Positions 8,786-17,123 of a stretch of DNA of 22,128 bases are shown piece after piece. The DNA is taken from positions 1 through 22,128 of the IMG/VR virus record IMGVR_UViG_3300028925_006087, one strand, 5' to 3'. The notes under the pieces are model-generated. The model saw only the letters and a program-made list of their open reading frames with translations, searched no databases and was not told the origin of the DNA. A program made the position numbers and the translations under genes. The DNA comes from a virus. The stretch's first letter is position 1; each line of letters begins with the position of its first letter.

Positions 8786-8826
8786 CTCCAGTTTAAGATG
8801 GAGGGGAGCCTTTGCAAGCACTCCCC
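8786..8826 (-). promoter_or_regulatory. Two adjacent RNA hairpins between coat and gp4-like genes
   Basis: On the coding strand GGGGAG and CTCCCC (8826-8821 and 8808-8803) form one hairpin with a 12-base loop. CTCCA and TGGAG (8803-8799 and 8790-8786) form a second, which hides the only Shine-Dalgarno site before the gp4-like gene. There is no U-run after the first stem, so it is not a classic terminator. Either hairpin could lower connector expression relative to the abundant coat protein. Confidence 0.5.
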
Positions 8827-8834
8827 AACATGAC

Positions 8835-10043
8835 TTAGTTACTTCCAATACGAACTGCTTCTTGCTCACGGATAGTTTTATATCCATAAAGCACATCTAA
8901 ACGACAAGGAAATTTATCGTCTGCAATTGTGTACTGACGAACAACTCTCATAGAGATGCCATCCATCACTTCACGGGCTGAGAAATCCACGCCTTTAGGC
9001 ATGATTAGATCAGCCGTTGCAAATGCAAAAGCATTTTTACCATATCCCAATGATATGCCGTAATCAGCAGCGTTCCCAACTGCCGTTGATCGATCAGACT
9101 CAAGGCATGATACTGCTGCATTATTAGCAGGGACATTCGTTACATTTGCCTTGGCCCCTGTTGCGGTCAATGACGGCGTGATGGTGATAGTAGTCGCTGA
9201 AGTTCCAGTTGTAGCTGCAACTGCAAACTGCTTGAGGATACCAGTACTGGCCTTAGTCTCTGGGTGGACGCTATAAACTCCAGCGAAAACTATAATATCC
9301 CCTTTAACTAATGTTCCTGCGCCTGTATCAACTGTAATAGACGCGCCAGACTCACTCCCACCATTGACAAGGTAGTCACCAGTGCCATCATCAGTCCCAG
9401 TGGTATGGATAGGCATCAGAGTGTTCTGAAAAACGTCCGTATAGCCAAGGAAGTTATTAGCAACCATACCTTTACGGTAGTTATCAGACAACTTAGCAGG
9501 ATCATTGAACAACCCCTTGAGTGCATCAACCAAATCAACATTTGCTTGAGTGTTCAGGAGCAAAGTTCGATCATCACTCGCTAGAGCATCTGTAAGTTCT
9601 TTGCTAGAGTTGAGAACGTCCGTAATGGAACAAGCTGCCCCAATGTCAGAAACTTCCTTTGAGACATCTCTATACATTGAAAGAGCATCGCTCTCAATAG
9701 CTGCACCCAATACTGACATAGCTGGCTTTAGAATACGGTCAGAGAAATCATCTAAGTCCGTTGTTAGATCAGAAGATAAAAAGCTAAGATCAACACCTTT
9801 CTGAGTTGCAACTTGTAGCGTTTCAGTGGCTTCAGTTGTGTCCTGAGTCGATAAAGCTGCCCCAGTACGAACTACATACTCATTAGGTAATCTGATTGAT
9901 AGACTATCGCCAATCTTTGCACCACTCTTTGCAAAGCGGTCATCGTATTGTCGATTAATTGAGCCAATGAATGATAATTTCTGATGTAAAATCCGCAAGG
10001 CTTCACGGGTTACTGCGGTTGGTGTGATCAGTGCATTTGCCAT
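8835..10043 (-). CDS. Major capsid (coat) protein, P22 gp5 family (402 aa)
   Basis: ATG 10043 follows AAGGA. The N-terminus (MANALITPTAVTREALRILH, then NRQYDDRF at 30-37) is the standard opening of P22-coat-family capsid proteins in podoviruses. A GDSLSIRLPNEYVVRTG strand (45-61) and the alpha-rich middle fit the HK97-fold core. Residues about 215-295, including VKGDIIVFAGVYSVHP and TTITITPSL, match the extra beta domain region of the P22 coat. Length is close to the 430 residues of P22 gp5. It follows a scaffold gene, as expected, and would form procapsids around it. A phage-encoded GroES in the same window may assist its folding. No cleavage propeptide or protease is seen, consistent with P22-type assembly. 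Confidence 0.85.
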   Translation of the reverse strand: MANALITPTAVTREALRILHQKLSFIGSINRQYDDRFAKSGAKIGDSLSIRLPNEYVVRTGAALSTQDTTEATETLQVATQKGVDLSFLSSDLTTDLDDFSDRILKPAMSVLGAAIESDALSMYRDVSKEVSDIGAACSITDVLNSSKELTDALASDDRTLLLNTQANVDLVDALKGLFNDPAKLSDNYRKGMVANNFLGYTDVFQNTLMPIHTTGTDDGTGDYLVNGGSESGASITVDTGAGTLVKGDIIVFAGVYSVHPETKASTGILKQFAVAATTGTSATTITITPSLTATGAKANVTNVPANNAAVSCLESDRSTAVGNAADYGISLGYGKNAFAFATADLIMPKGVDFSAREVMDGISMRVVRQYTIADDKFPCRLDVLYGYKTIREQEAVRIGSN

Positions 10044-10072
10044 TATATATTTTCCTTAAATAATTATTATTA

Positions 10073-10090
10073 AACGGGTTCTACCCCGTT
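10073..10090 (-). promoter_or_regulatory. Hairpin over the scaffold stop codon
   Basis: AACGGG and CCCGTT pair around a 6-base loop; the loop contains the TAG stop of the scaffold gene. The coding strand then reads TTAATAATAATTATTT. It could be a weak attenuator or an mRNA-stability element between scaffold and coat. U-richness is too low to call it a terminator. Confidence 0.4.
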
Positions 10091-11019
10091 CTTTTTCTTA
10101 GTTGAGCGTTACGTTTTGCAAGCCAAGACTTTGCCGAATCTTTATCTGTGGGGGTGTTTGATTTATGTCTGCCACCTTTACCCTTAACAGGTTTTGATTC
10201 TGTTGCAGTTGCTGGACTTATTTTGCTACCCTTTTTGACGTTTGCTTTCATCTTGTCAAACATCATCGCCTTGTATGCTAGTTCAGTCACTACTGGATCA
10301 GACCGCCACCCCGCTTCTGTTGCTTTTTTATCAGCCCCAAAAGTTTTGCAGAAGTAGTCGATAACATCACCCACTTTTTCGGTAAATTGCGGAATTCTGG
10401 CATTCAGGGTTTTCTCTCCCTCTGCTTCTCTTGCCTGTTTATCCGCTTGCTTAGTTTGGGCCATCTCGCCCTCCTTCGCACTTACCTGCTGGACTGTTGC
10501 GTTAAACTCCTTTGTCTTTTGCGAGATTGCATCTGAAACTTGTCTGGCTTGATCAGGGTTCGATTGCCAAAGCTGATTCAGGTCAATTCCGTTCAATTGG
10601 GCGAGTTCTTGGCGAATAGTTAAACCTTGTGAATACATGTCAAGGGTATCACCTTGCAGAGATAAAAGTTTCTCAGCCGATTGTTCTCTAGCCTCGATCT
10701 GCTTTCTCTGACTTGCTAATTCTTGCGTTTTCTTCGTGTAATCGGATTGTAACCCTTTGCCAAAAGACTCGAATTGTTCCGATTCCTCATCTGATAACGC
10801 CTCCTTGTTTACTTTAAATTTCTTGCCACCAAAGTCGTATTCTCTAACTTCAGGAGCGTCTTCATCTGAATCGTCATCATCATCAGAATAGCCATCTTCG
10901 CTTTCATCAAGGTCTTCTTGCGAATCCTCAACGTCTTCGTCAACGGTTTCTGTGTGTGATTCGTCAGTATTTTCTTCTGTTTCTGTCTCAATTCCGTCTG
11001 CGGCTGTTGAGTCGTTCAT
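10081..11019 (-). CDS. Scaffolding protein (312 aa)
   Basis: ATG 11019 has TAAGGA upstream, overlapping the end of the portal gene. Residues 1-58 are extremely acidic (DSDEDAPE and runs of Asp/Glu). A small beta motif (REYDFGGKKFKVNKEAL, 59-75) comes next. Residues about 85-200 are Gln/Lys/Glu-rich and likely form long helices or coiled coils. The last 50 residues are strongly basic (KGKGGRHKS to AQLRKRTG). The basic C-terminal end agrees with P22 scaffold, whose positively charged helix-turn-helix binds coat protein. Length nearly equals P22 gp8 (303). The gene lies between portal and coat, the classical position. The sequence is too fast-evolving to confirm by residues alone. Confidence 0.8.
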   Translation of the reverse strand: MNDSTAADGIETETEENTDESHTETVDEDVEDSQEDLDESEDGYSDDDDDSDEDAPEVREYDFGGKKFKVNKEALSDEESEQFESFGKGLQSDYTKKTQELASQRKQIEAREQSAEKLLSLQGDTLDMYSQGLTIRQELAQLNGIDLNQLWQSNPDQARQVSDAISQKTKEFNATVQQVSAKEGEMAQTKQADKQAREAEGEKTLNARIPQFTEKVGDVIDYFCKTFGADKKATEAGWRSDPVVTELAYKAMMFDKMKANVKKGSKISPATATESKPVKGKGGRHKSNTPTDKDSAKSWLAKRNAQLRKRTG

Positions 11020-11030
11020 AATTTGATTCC

Positions 11031-12938
11031 TTACTGTTGGGGGATTCCCTGCGGTGGCAATGGCTGTCCCTGTGGTTGTATTGGTTGACCCGTATTTGGA
11101 TCAATTTGTGGAGCTTGCGGTTGTTGAGGGGGTTGCTGTGGTTGTTGAGGTTGTGGCTGTGTAGCCATCCTCATCCTTTCAGCAACTTTCTCAGCACCTT
11201 CAAAGTCCATGTGTTCTAATAAAATATCACCGATAAATTCTGCCGATCCCGGTACTTGTCTCATTATCTCTATCAATGTTTCTCTAGTCTCTTCACGTTG
11301 GGATTCGTATGTTGGCCCTGCTTTCACTGTCACATCATATCGCCCTGTGTTTAGATCATATAATTTTTCTTCTATTTCATTTTCTTCGTTAACTTGGTTT
11401 GGATCTTGTTGGTTTGCAGCATTAGAGTTTACTAGCTGAACCACTTTTTCTTTCTGGTCTGATCCTATAATCCTTAACGTATCTCTTGCCGTATAAACGC
11501 TAGGTATAATCTCGACCAAACACTTGCCAGCGTATTGAATCGCCCTAGACAAGTTATCCACAAAATGAAAGTTAGATACATCAGACTCTTTCTGGCGAGC
11601 AAGGATAGCCTTTCCACTGGTTTCATTTGATCTAGCTCCAAGAGAAGTATCATAAATCCCAATAATAGCTTTCATGTCATCCGCTGCCATCATGGATTCG
11701 TTAATCGCTCCCGATGGGACACCAGCAAAAGGTTGTCTTGTCGGGGCCGCACCTGCTGACGGGTCATATTCCAAAGTGGCGTGGCTTCTGGTATTAGCAG
11801 ATTCCCATTTCTCTGCGTCATCAGGATGAATAAATCCTCTAGGCCCAATGAATGGAGCTTTCGGAGCGAGTGCCACCAATTCAGTAGAAGCTGAACGCCA
11901 AAAGTTGAGCATCATCTGTGAGTCTTTTGCATCATGGATCATTGACCTAAAATGTCTACGTCCATCGTAAATTATTTCTTCTCCCCAAACAGGACAGATC
12001 GGGATTGATTCGCCCGGCCACTCATCTTCCTCCAGAACATCCTTGCCACTTAAAACCCTTCTCATTACTTTATGCGTTTGGACAAGTCTTTCTCTTTTGA
12101 TGTTTACACCTTCCACCAACATCAGCATCCTACCGTCATCGGTTAAAGATGATTCTCGTATAACCATCCCGTTATCTAACTCAAGCAATTTCCTAGTTAC
12201 AGGTTCTCGCAGAAAATACTCTGCAACCTGAATATGTTCCTCATGAATTGAGAAATGGTTTACCGTTCCTCGTTCATCTCCTTGGAAGCTACTTGCTTCT
12301 CGATCAGGCCATTGACTCTCAAATTCGTCCTTAGTAAAGAAGTCACTTACGAAACCATAGTTCCAATCAGAAGCATCAAACTCAGTAGAGTTAACATCCC
12401 AATGGACTAATAATGGATTTGGTATTCTGTGGATTCTAGCCTCTAGGTCAAAAGACTCAGGACTTGCGTAATGAATGCCAATACGGAAAAAACCAAAGCC
12501 ACCTGACACCGCATGATCCAAGGCAGTATCAAAAGCGATATCAGCGTTTGAGTTTCTTTGAACAGCTCTAACCAATCCATTAATAACTTCTGCCGTAGCT
12601 TTATCTGCCCCATTGTCCACAGGTGAAACAATGATTCCCGGTTTATTCTGACGGGCATCGTTTACAACTTGGCGAACAAATGGAGGAATTTTATTGATGG
12701 TCAAGCAGGGTCGAGATTCAAGCTCTCGTTGACGTTTTACATCTCTAGGCCATTGATCACCTAAACGTCCAAAACTTATATCCTCTTCATATCGGTTGCG
12801 ATTAAAGTCAGAGCCATCTTGTGACTCTTCAAACCTTTCAGTCGCACCTTTTATGATGTCGGCTTCTTTGTTAGAATCACCCTTTTTAGGTCTTTCGCTT
12901 TTCTCTGTTTTCTTTTCTTCGTCTTGTATTGCTTCCAT
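11031..12938 (-). CDS. Portal protein, P22-type (635 aa)
   Basis: ATG 12938 opens a 635-residue frame. After a charged N-terminus, residues about 45-110 (NRYEEDISFGRLGDQWP, ESRPCLTINKIPPFVRQVVN, DARQNKPGIIVSPVD) carry the diagnostic start of the P22-type portal family. VSGGFGFFRIG (about 144-154) and the following WDVNSTEFDASDWNYGF region also fit. The last about 50 residues are almost only Pro, Gln and Gly, a low-complexity tail. The portal forms the dodecameric ring at the capsid vertex that DNA passes through and on which TerL docks. P22 portal is 725 residues with a long C-terminal barrel; here the barrel seems shorter or replaced by the Pro/Gln tail. It is preceded by a 77-bp AT-rich gap after the polyvalent protein gene. 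Confidence 0.85.
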   Translation of the reverse strand: MEAIQDEEKKTEKSERPKKGDSNKEADIIKGATERFEESQDGSDFNRNRYEEDISFGRLGDQWPRDVKRQRELESRPCLTINKIPPFVRQVVNDARQNKPGIIVSPVDNGADKATAEVINGLVRAVQRNSNADIAFDTALDHAVSGGFGFFRIGIHYASPESFDLEARIHRIPNPLLVHWDVNSTEFDASDWNYGFVSDFFTKDEFESQWPDREASSFQGDERGTVNHFSIHEEHIQVAEYFLREPVTRKLLELDNGMVIRESSLTDDGRMLMLVEGVNIKRERLVQTHKVMRRVLSGKDVLEEDEWPGESIPICPVWGEEIIYDGRRHFRSMIHDAKDSQMMLNFWRSASTELVALAPKAPFIGPRGFIHPDDAEKWESANTRSHATLEYDPSAGAAPTRQPFAGVPSGAINESMMAADDMKAIIGIYDTSLGARSNETSGKAILARQKESDVSNFHFVDNLSRAIQYAGKCLVEIIPSVYTARDTLRIIGSDQKEKVVQLVNSNAANQQDPNQVNEENEIEEKLYDLNTGRYDVTVKAGPTYESQREETRETLIEIMRQVPGSAEFIGDILLEHMDFEGAEKVAERMRMATQPQPQQPQQPPQQPQAPQIDPNTGQPIQPQGQPLPPQGIPQQ

Positions 12939-13015
12939 TTAGTGTACCCTTTTCGACTACATAATTTGATTTACAATATAACCTTTTTTATTTAATTATT
13001 CTAGTAAGCCTTTCT

Positions 13016-14584
13016 TTAAAACCTCTCGTTTGGATCTTGTCCCATTAGTTGGCTTGCTAAAAAACCTGCTCCTGCACCAGCTAACACGTTTGCTGAGTTT
13101 TTCTTTCTGGGATCAAATTTAGCAAACTTAGAACGTATGTTTTTTGGGTTAAACATCATAAGATTCTCAACCCCTCCCTCCATCAGTTTAGTCCCATCAT
13201 ACCCAAGCTCTTTCAATGCTTGCTGTACGATTTCCTGCTCAATTTTATGTGCATCGCCCCTCGCCACACCACCTTCGAGTACATCCCTAGCATAAGGATA
13301 ATAGCTAACTGCATCGGTGTATGGGTTAGCTTTCGCATGAGCATTTAACTCATCCATCTTGGCAAGAACTGCACTCACCTCATCTTGATTGTTAGCATTA
13401 AATATCTTACCTTTAGCATAAACGGGGGCAATGGGACCAGTGCCGTAAGTAAACTGCTCTGCGAACTCTGGGTCAGATGAGTAAAACGAATCTTTCTTAC
13501 TACGCTTATAATCTTTGTCTGTTCCTCTGTACCATGTTTTATCTACATCAAACCCCATATCCTTAGCCCTTCCCATTCTTAACGATTCATCTAAGCCTTT
13601 TGCTAAGTCTCCAATCGGTTGATCGTTGCGTTCTAATATCTTTGCAATATCATCTGTGAATGAAACAAAGTTTGATGCTCCTTTGCCACCTTGTCTAGAA
13701 CCCTGCTCTCCTCGCATCATATTAGTTAATTTTTTATGTGCTTTTCTAGCTGTCCGTTCCCCTGAATGAGTCATTCGCCCCATTTGCATATGTGGGTTTT
13801 CTTTCATGAATTCTGTCAACAATTCTGTTCCTATTGAATCCCCATGAAAACGCCTTGGCCCTTTTGGGTTAAGAAACACACCAACCGATCCAAACTCATT
13901 AGAGGCATGACCAATAGGCTCTCCATTAAAAAAGGCAGTGATCGTTTGATCTTCAACAGGTAAGCCTTTTGCTTTTATTTCTGAATCTGACAAGGACAGT
14001 GCCAAACCGTCATCTCCCCTAGCAACCTTCTCGTTGGGTCCATCACCGATCATCTTTGTATACGAATTCTTTATGCCAGACTTTCTGAACTCAACTTGTC
14101 CCTGTGGGATATCAATGGTTTTTATTAACTGTGGGTTTGCCTTTATCTCTGTTCCCCACCAATCTGTTTCGTCATAAGCCCCAATAGGGATAGTTCCTGT
14201 TTTATGAGTTTTTATAAACTCGTTCTCTGTTAATTGCATAGGGTCTTTCCCCCCATACCATTTCTTTTTGCTAAGAGGCATTTTCTTTAACATTCCAGCC
14301 AACCCACCCGTATCCATAGCTGGAAGATAATTACCTAAACCCTCCATTAGTTCAGCTTTTGGTGTATTGTCGATTGCTTGCCGTACATCATCGTTTAAGG
14401 CTGGACTCGATCTACTCCATGCTTCTGGGCCAGTAACATCATCATAGAACTGTAACGCTTTGCCAATGAAAGGAACATCCCTCATACGGTGAGCATCATA
14501 CGACATTCGATTAGAGTCCCACTTGCGTTCATCTAGTCGTTGCCGTCTTAATGGGCTATTTCTTAACATATCTGCTAAATTCAT
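13016..14584 (-). CDS. Polyvalent protein with GNAT-like and ADP-ribosyltransferase-like (ART-PolyVal) segments (522 aa)
   Basis: ATG 14584 overlaps the upstream gene's stop by one base. Residues about 214-286 resemble a GNAT core: TITAFFNGEPIGHASNE, the strand SVGVFLNP, then RRFHGDSIGTELLTEF in the acetyl-CoA-loop position. Residues about 335-490 have the pattern of the ART domain of phage polyvalent proteins: MGRAKDMGFD followed by WYRGT (351-355, the Arg motif), SFYSSDPEFAEQF (366-378, the Ser-type motif) and GYDGTKLMEGGVENLMMFNP with KNIRS (461-485, where the Glu motif is expected). A Gly/Ala stretch (LAGAGAGFLASQLMG) lies near the C-terminus. The gene sits between terminase and portal, a place used for proteins packaged in the head and delivered to the host. 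Host modification on infection is plausible. The ART assignment is fairly strong; the GNAT part is tentative. Confidence 0.7.
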   Translation of the reverse strand: MNLADMLRNSPLRRQRLDERKWDSNRMSYDAHRMRDVPFIGKALQFYDDVTGPEAWSRSSPALNDDVRQAIDNTPKAELMEGLGNYLPAMDTGGLAGMLKKMPLSKKKWYGGKDPMQLTENEFIKTHKTGTIPIGAYDETDWWGTEIKANPQLIKTIDIPQGQVEFRKSGIKNSYTKMIGDGPNEKVARGDDGLALSLSDSEIKAKGLPVEDQTITAFFNGEPIGHASNEFGSVGVFLNPKGPRRFHGDSIGTELLTEFMKENPHMQMGRMTHSGERTARKAHKKLTNMMRGEQGSRQGGKGASNFVSFTDDIAKILERNDQPIGDLAKGLDESLRMGRAKDMGFDVDKTWYRGTDKDYKRSKKDSFYSSDPEFAEQFTYGTGPIAPVYAKGKIFNANNQDEVSAVLAKMDELNAHAKANPYTDAVSYYPYARDVLEGGVARGDAHKIEQEIVQQALKELGYDGTKLMEGGVENLMMFNPKNIRSKFAKFDPRKKNSANVLAGAGAGFLASQLMGQDPNERF

Positions 14585-14931
14585 TAGCTGAACATTCTAG
14601 CTAGAGATCCAAGACCACCACTTTTGCCACCACCCTTACCAGATGGGAGCAATTCATCAATACCTCTAGCACCATCAAAAGCTGATCCGATATCGAGATT
14701 ATCGTAGCTTGTGTTACCATTCCCACCATCTCCACCCATTGAACTGTCGTTAGGGTCACCACTAAGCGTTTTTATAGCAGGAACAAGTTTCATCAAGAGG
14801 TCAGCAAAATCCCCAACTGAATCAGCCGTATTCCCTAGTGATGAGCTATCATCAGAATCTTCGGCACTCATTAACCCAATATAACCCAACCCATCTAACT
14901 CATCCCAACCCATTTTTTTTCTTTTAGCCAT
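14584..14931 (-). CDS. Hypothetical acidic, Gly/Ser-rich protein (115 aa)
   Basis: I do not recognise this protein. ATG 14931 has GAGG upstream near the stop of the coiled-coil gene. After a basic start (MAKRKKMGWDELDGLGYIG), residues 22-40 are Asp/Ser-rich. One helix with hydrophobic spacing (VGDFADLLMKLVPAIKTL, about 39-56) follows. A disordered Gly/Asp/Asn region leads to a Gly/Lys-rich C-terminus ending LGSLARMFS. It shares a base with the polyvalent protein's start and is likely translated with it. It could be a virion partner or chaperone of that protein, but only position suggests this. Confidence 0.6.
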   Translation of the reverse strand: MAKRKKMGWDELDGLGYIGLMSAEDSDDSSSLGNTADSVGDFADLLMKLVPAIKTLSGDPNDSSMGGDGGNGNTSYDNLDIGSAFDGARGIDELLPSGKGGGKSGGLGSLARMFS

Positions 14932-14943
14932 TATGCAAAATCC

Positions 14944-15114
14944 TCATTTGTTTGCTTGCTTTGATAACTTTAATTCATATTCAAGATCGTCCATTATTAC
15001 TTTAAGCTGATGATATTCGTTTTTCAAACGCACCATGCTTCTGCCTGTTTGAGATACTGCTTCCTCAAGTTTGCCTTGCATTTCTTTCTGGTCTAATTCA
15101 ATTTGGTTGTTCAT
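14944..15114 (-). CDS. Coiled-coil microprotein after TerL (56 aa)
   Basis: ATG 15114 overlaps the TerL stop as ATGA; the frame runs 56 codons to TGA at 14944. The product is nearly all helix (MNNQIELDQKEMQGKLEEAV, then MVRLKNEYHQLKVIMDDLEYEL) with a heptad-like spacing of Leu, Val, Ile and Met, so it should form a coiled coil. There is no signal or membrane segment. Coupled translation with TerL suggests a late role, perhaps packaging or assembly, but function is unknown. Confidence 0.65.
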   Translation of the reverse strand: MNNQIELDQKEMQGKLEEAVSQTGRSMVRLKNEYHQLKVIMDDLEYELKLSKQANK

Positions 15115-16373
15115 CCTAACCATCCAGTAGCTGCCCGTGGAGTTAATCGTTTCCTAGCAGTAGTTGGTCTTTGCACCAACTTAGGAAACAAATGAGTGAA
15201 TCCCCAAACAAGTGCGTCTACTCTATCGGGTGAGCCTTCTCCTGCATAACCTCCTGCCACCATCTGGCACATTTGATCTTCTAACTCTGGGAACGTACCT
15301 ACATGACTGATACGGCCTAAACTATAAAGAGAGCTGATTGGCTCTGCCCGAACATGCTTGCCTCGTGTTGCCCTAACTTCCACGATTGGCAAACCGGGTT
15401 CAACACTTGTAAGCGTATTTCTACACATATCGCCCCCTTGATTAACCTCAATTACCACTGAGTCAGAATCCCATTTATGAAATATACTCACAGCCCGATT
15501 AGCCCATTGAGATGGTGTACCTTTTAGAGATACATCATCAAGCACATAACCACGCCCATCAGAGCCAATACCCACAACAACAATCCCATGCTCGTTAGAT
15601 TTCTCTTCAGACGAAATTGCTGGATCAATGCTGACAACGATCCTGCCCATCTCTGGCACTTCTTGACGCCTGTTCTGATGAAACGTCTGACGGTCCCAAA
15701 TTGCACCCACCGCAGTAGGTTCATATTCCCCCATCCAGATATGGCTGTACCTATCTCTCTTAGTTTCCTTGTCAAATATTCTTTCATCGTTTAGCTCTTT
15801 AGGAAAAAATTTATTATCATCAAAGTTAACTTTCTTGATGATTGCATTCTTTGGAGTGACTTCACCCCTAAACAACTTATCAACTGGGTCATTTGCGTTC
15901 CTTGGGTTCCAACTAAACCATAACTCACTACCCGGTTGTCTAATCGTTGGTATCAATACCTCTAAAGATCGCTGTGAAATGTTTTGTGCCTCTTCAATCC
16001 AACAACGATTTATTCCCTCTAAAGATTTTATCTGATCTGTAGTCATTGCCCCAAGGCCAGCAAATAAAAACACCGTGCCATTAGCTCCCCTGATTTCATT
16101 CTGCAAAGATGTGTAATGATCCTGCAATCCTAGTATCTCGATCTGATCGTCTAACAATAACTTAACTGAATCTTTAATAGATCGTTGAACCTCTCGACCA
16201 CATAGAATCCTTAATTTCTTTTCATAGCCCTCACACAGTAAAGCTTTTGCAAATGAATGAGACTTTGCTGAACCTCGACCCCCAAAATAAGCTTTATACC
16301 TACAAGGTTTATATAGATCCATGAAAGGCTCAGGGATCTCAACATCAACTTCTTCAGTTAAAATCTGTGTCAT
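15111..16373 (-). CDS. terL: Terminase large subunit (420 aa)
   Basis: ATG 16373 lies inside the end of terS and gives 420 residues; an upstream in-frame TTG at 16391 would add six residues but lacks support. Numbered from the ATG, Walker A is GGRGSAKS (31-38). Walker B with the catalytic glutamate is CWIEEA (124-129), and the coupling motif region is WFSWNPRN (about 152-159). The C-terminal RNase-H-like nuclease shows SIDPA with Asp about 250, VVIEVNQGG with Glu about 309, and PDRVDALVWG with Asp about 383 and 386. This is the Terminase_3/PBSX-like type, usually linked with headful packaging. It pumps DNA through the portal encoded downstream. All main motifs are intact. Confidence 0.93.
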   Translation of the reverse strand: MTQILTEEVDVEIPEPFMDLYKPCRYKAYFGGRGSAKSHSFAKALLCEGYEKKLRILCGREVQRSIKDSVKLLLDDQIEILGLQDHYTSLQNEIRGANGTVFLFAGLGAMTTDQIKSLEGINRCWIEEAQNISQRSLEVLIPTIRQPGSELWFSWNPRNANDPVDKLFRGEVTPKNAIIKKVNFDDNKFFPKELNDERIFDKETKRDRYSHIWMGEYEPTAVGAIWDRQTFHQNRRQEVPEMGRIVVSIDPAISSEEKSNEHGIVVVGIGSDGRGYVLDDVSLKGTPSQWANRAVSIFHKWDSDSVVIEVNQGGDMCRNTLTSVEPGLPIVEVRATRGKHVRAEPISSLYSLGRISHVGTFPELEDQMCQMVAGGYAGEGSPDRVDALVWGFTHLFPKLVQRPTTARKRLTPRAATGWLG

Positions 16374-16926
16374 CTTCGCCTTCAGGCACAACGCCTATAA
16401 TGTTTAAAACCTTAATAGGTTTCTCTCCACCACTAACCTCTAGCTTATCCTTGAACAATCCTAAACTCTTGCCCAACATCTCTGATGCTTTAATTTGGTC
16501 TAGTCTTTTAATTGATTGCCATCCAGTACCATCTGCTGCAAATTGGCTTTTCATCTCACTCACACAACGCTTGGCCCTTGCTGTCATTCCAGAAAAAGAC
16601 TTTGGTATAAACGTACCGTCTGGACCCTGATCAAACATTTCATCCATCGGGGTGTAAGTCAGGTCATGCCAGTATTGCAACAAGTCATCAGCATTGATAT
16701 TAGTTCTCTTCTCACGCTCCTTCAACTTGTCCTTAATAAATTCTTGAACCTTAACATTACTTAGTAATCGGCAAGAGCTTTCACTAGCCCCATTCTCGCT
16801 GTAACCTGCTCTAATATAAGCCTGTGTTGCATTTAGATCAACCAAATACTCACGGCAGAAAACTTTTTGTTTTTCAGTCAACTTATTTATCTGAACAGCT
16901 TCATTCATTGTGCGTTCTTTCCCCAT
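16354..16926 (-). CDS. terS: Terminase small subunit (190 aa)
   Basis: ATG 16926 follows the upstream stop after 2 bases; ATG 16908 (MNEAVQ) is an alternative with GGGGAAAG upstream, so the true start may be six codons later. Residues about 16-66 (LTEKQKVFCREYLVDLNATQ, AYIRAGYS, then SCRLLSNVKVQEFI) are the typical Terminase_2 DNA-binding domain with a helix-turn-helix. The middle (LLQYWHDLTYTPMDEM) and the IKRLDQIKASEMLGKSLGLF segment also match the family. It selects the viral DNA (pac site) and feeds it to TerL. The C-terminus (GEKPIKVLNIIGVVPEGEDD) is the likely TerL contact. The gene overlaps terL. Confidence 0.88.
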   Translation of the reverse strand: MGKERTMNEAVQINKLTEKQKVFCREYLVDLNATQAYIRAGYSENGASESSCRLLSNVKVQEFIKDKLKEREKRTNINADDLLQYWHDLTYTPMDEMFDQGPDGTFIPKSFSGMTARAKRCVSEMKSQFAADGTGWQSIKRLDQIKASEMLGKSLGLFKDKLEVSGGEKPIKVLNIIGVVPEGEDDTDFN

Positions 16927-16928
16927 GA

Positions 16929-17123
16929 TTAGAATGAGTCAAACATTTTATTAGCCCGTTTTTTAATCGTGCCTGTAGACCTAGCTTTAGATGGTTTTGG
17001 TTTTACTTTAGGCTTGGTTGGTTGAGCTAGTTTTTGATTAATCCTTTTCTGTATTCTTGCTTGTGGACTTTTTGCTTTTGCTTTTGCATATGCTGAATTA
17101 AGTTTATTTGCTTTTGTTACCAT
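16929..17123 (-). CDS. Small Lys-rich basic protein (64 aa)
   Basis: ATG 17123 has an AAGGAG ribosome site. The 64 residues are about one third Lys/Arg with many Ala, Pro and Gln (KAKAKSPQARIQKRINQKL, then TKPKVKPKPSKARS). No fold motif is visible; it may bind DNA, RNA or acidic proteins. It lies between the holin and terS, both late genes. Function is unknown. Confidence 0.6.
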   Translation of the reverse strand: MVTKANKLNSAYAKAKAKSPQARIQKRINQKLAQPTKPKVKPKPSKARSTGTIKKRANKMFDSF

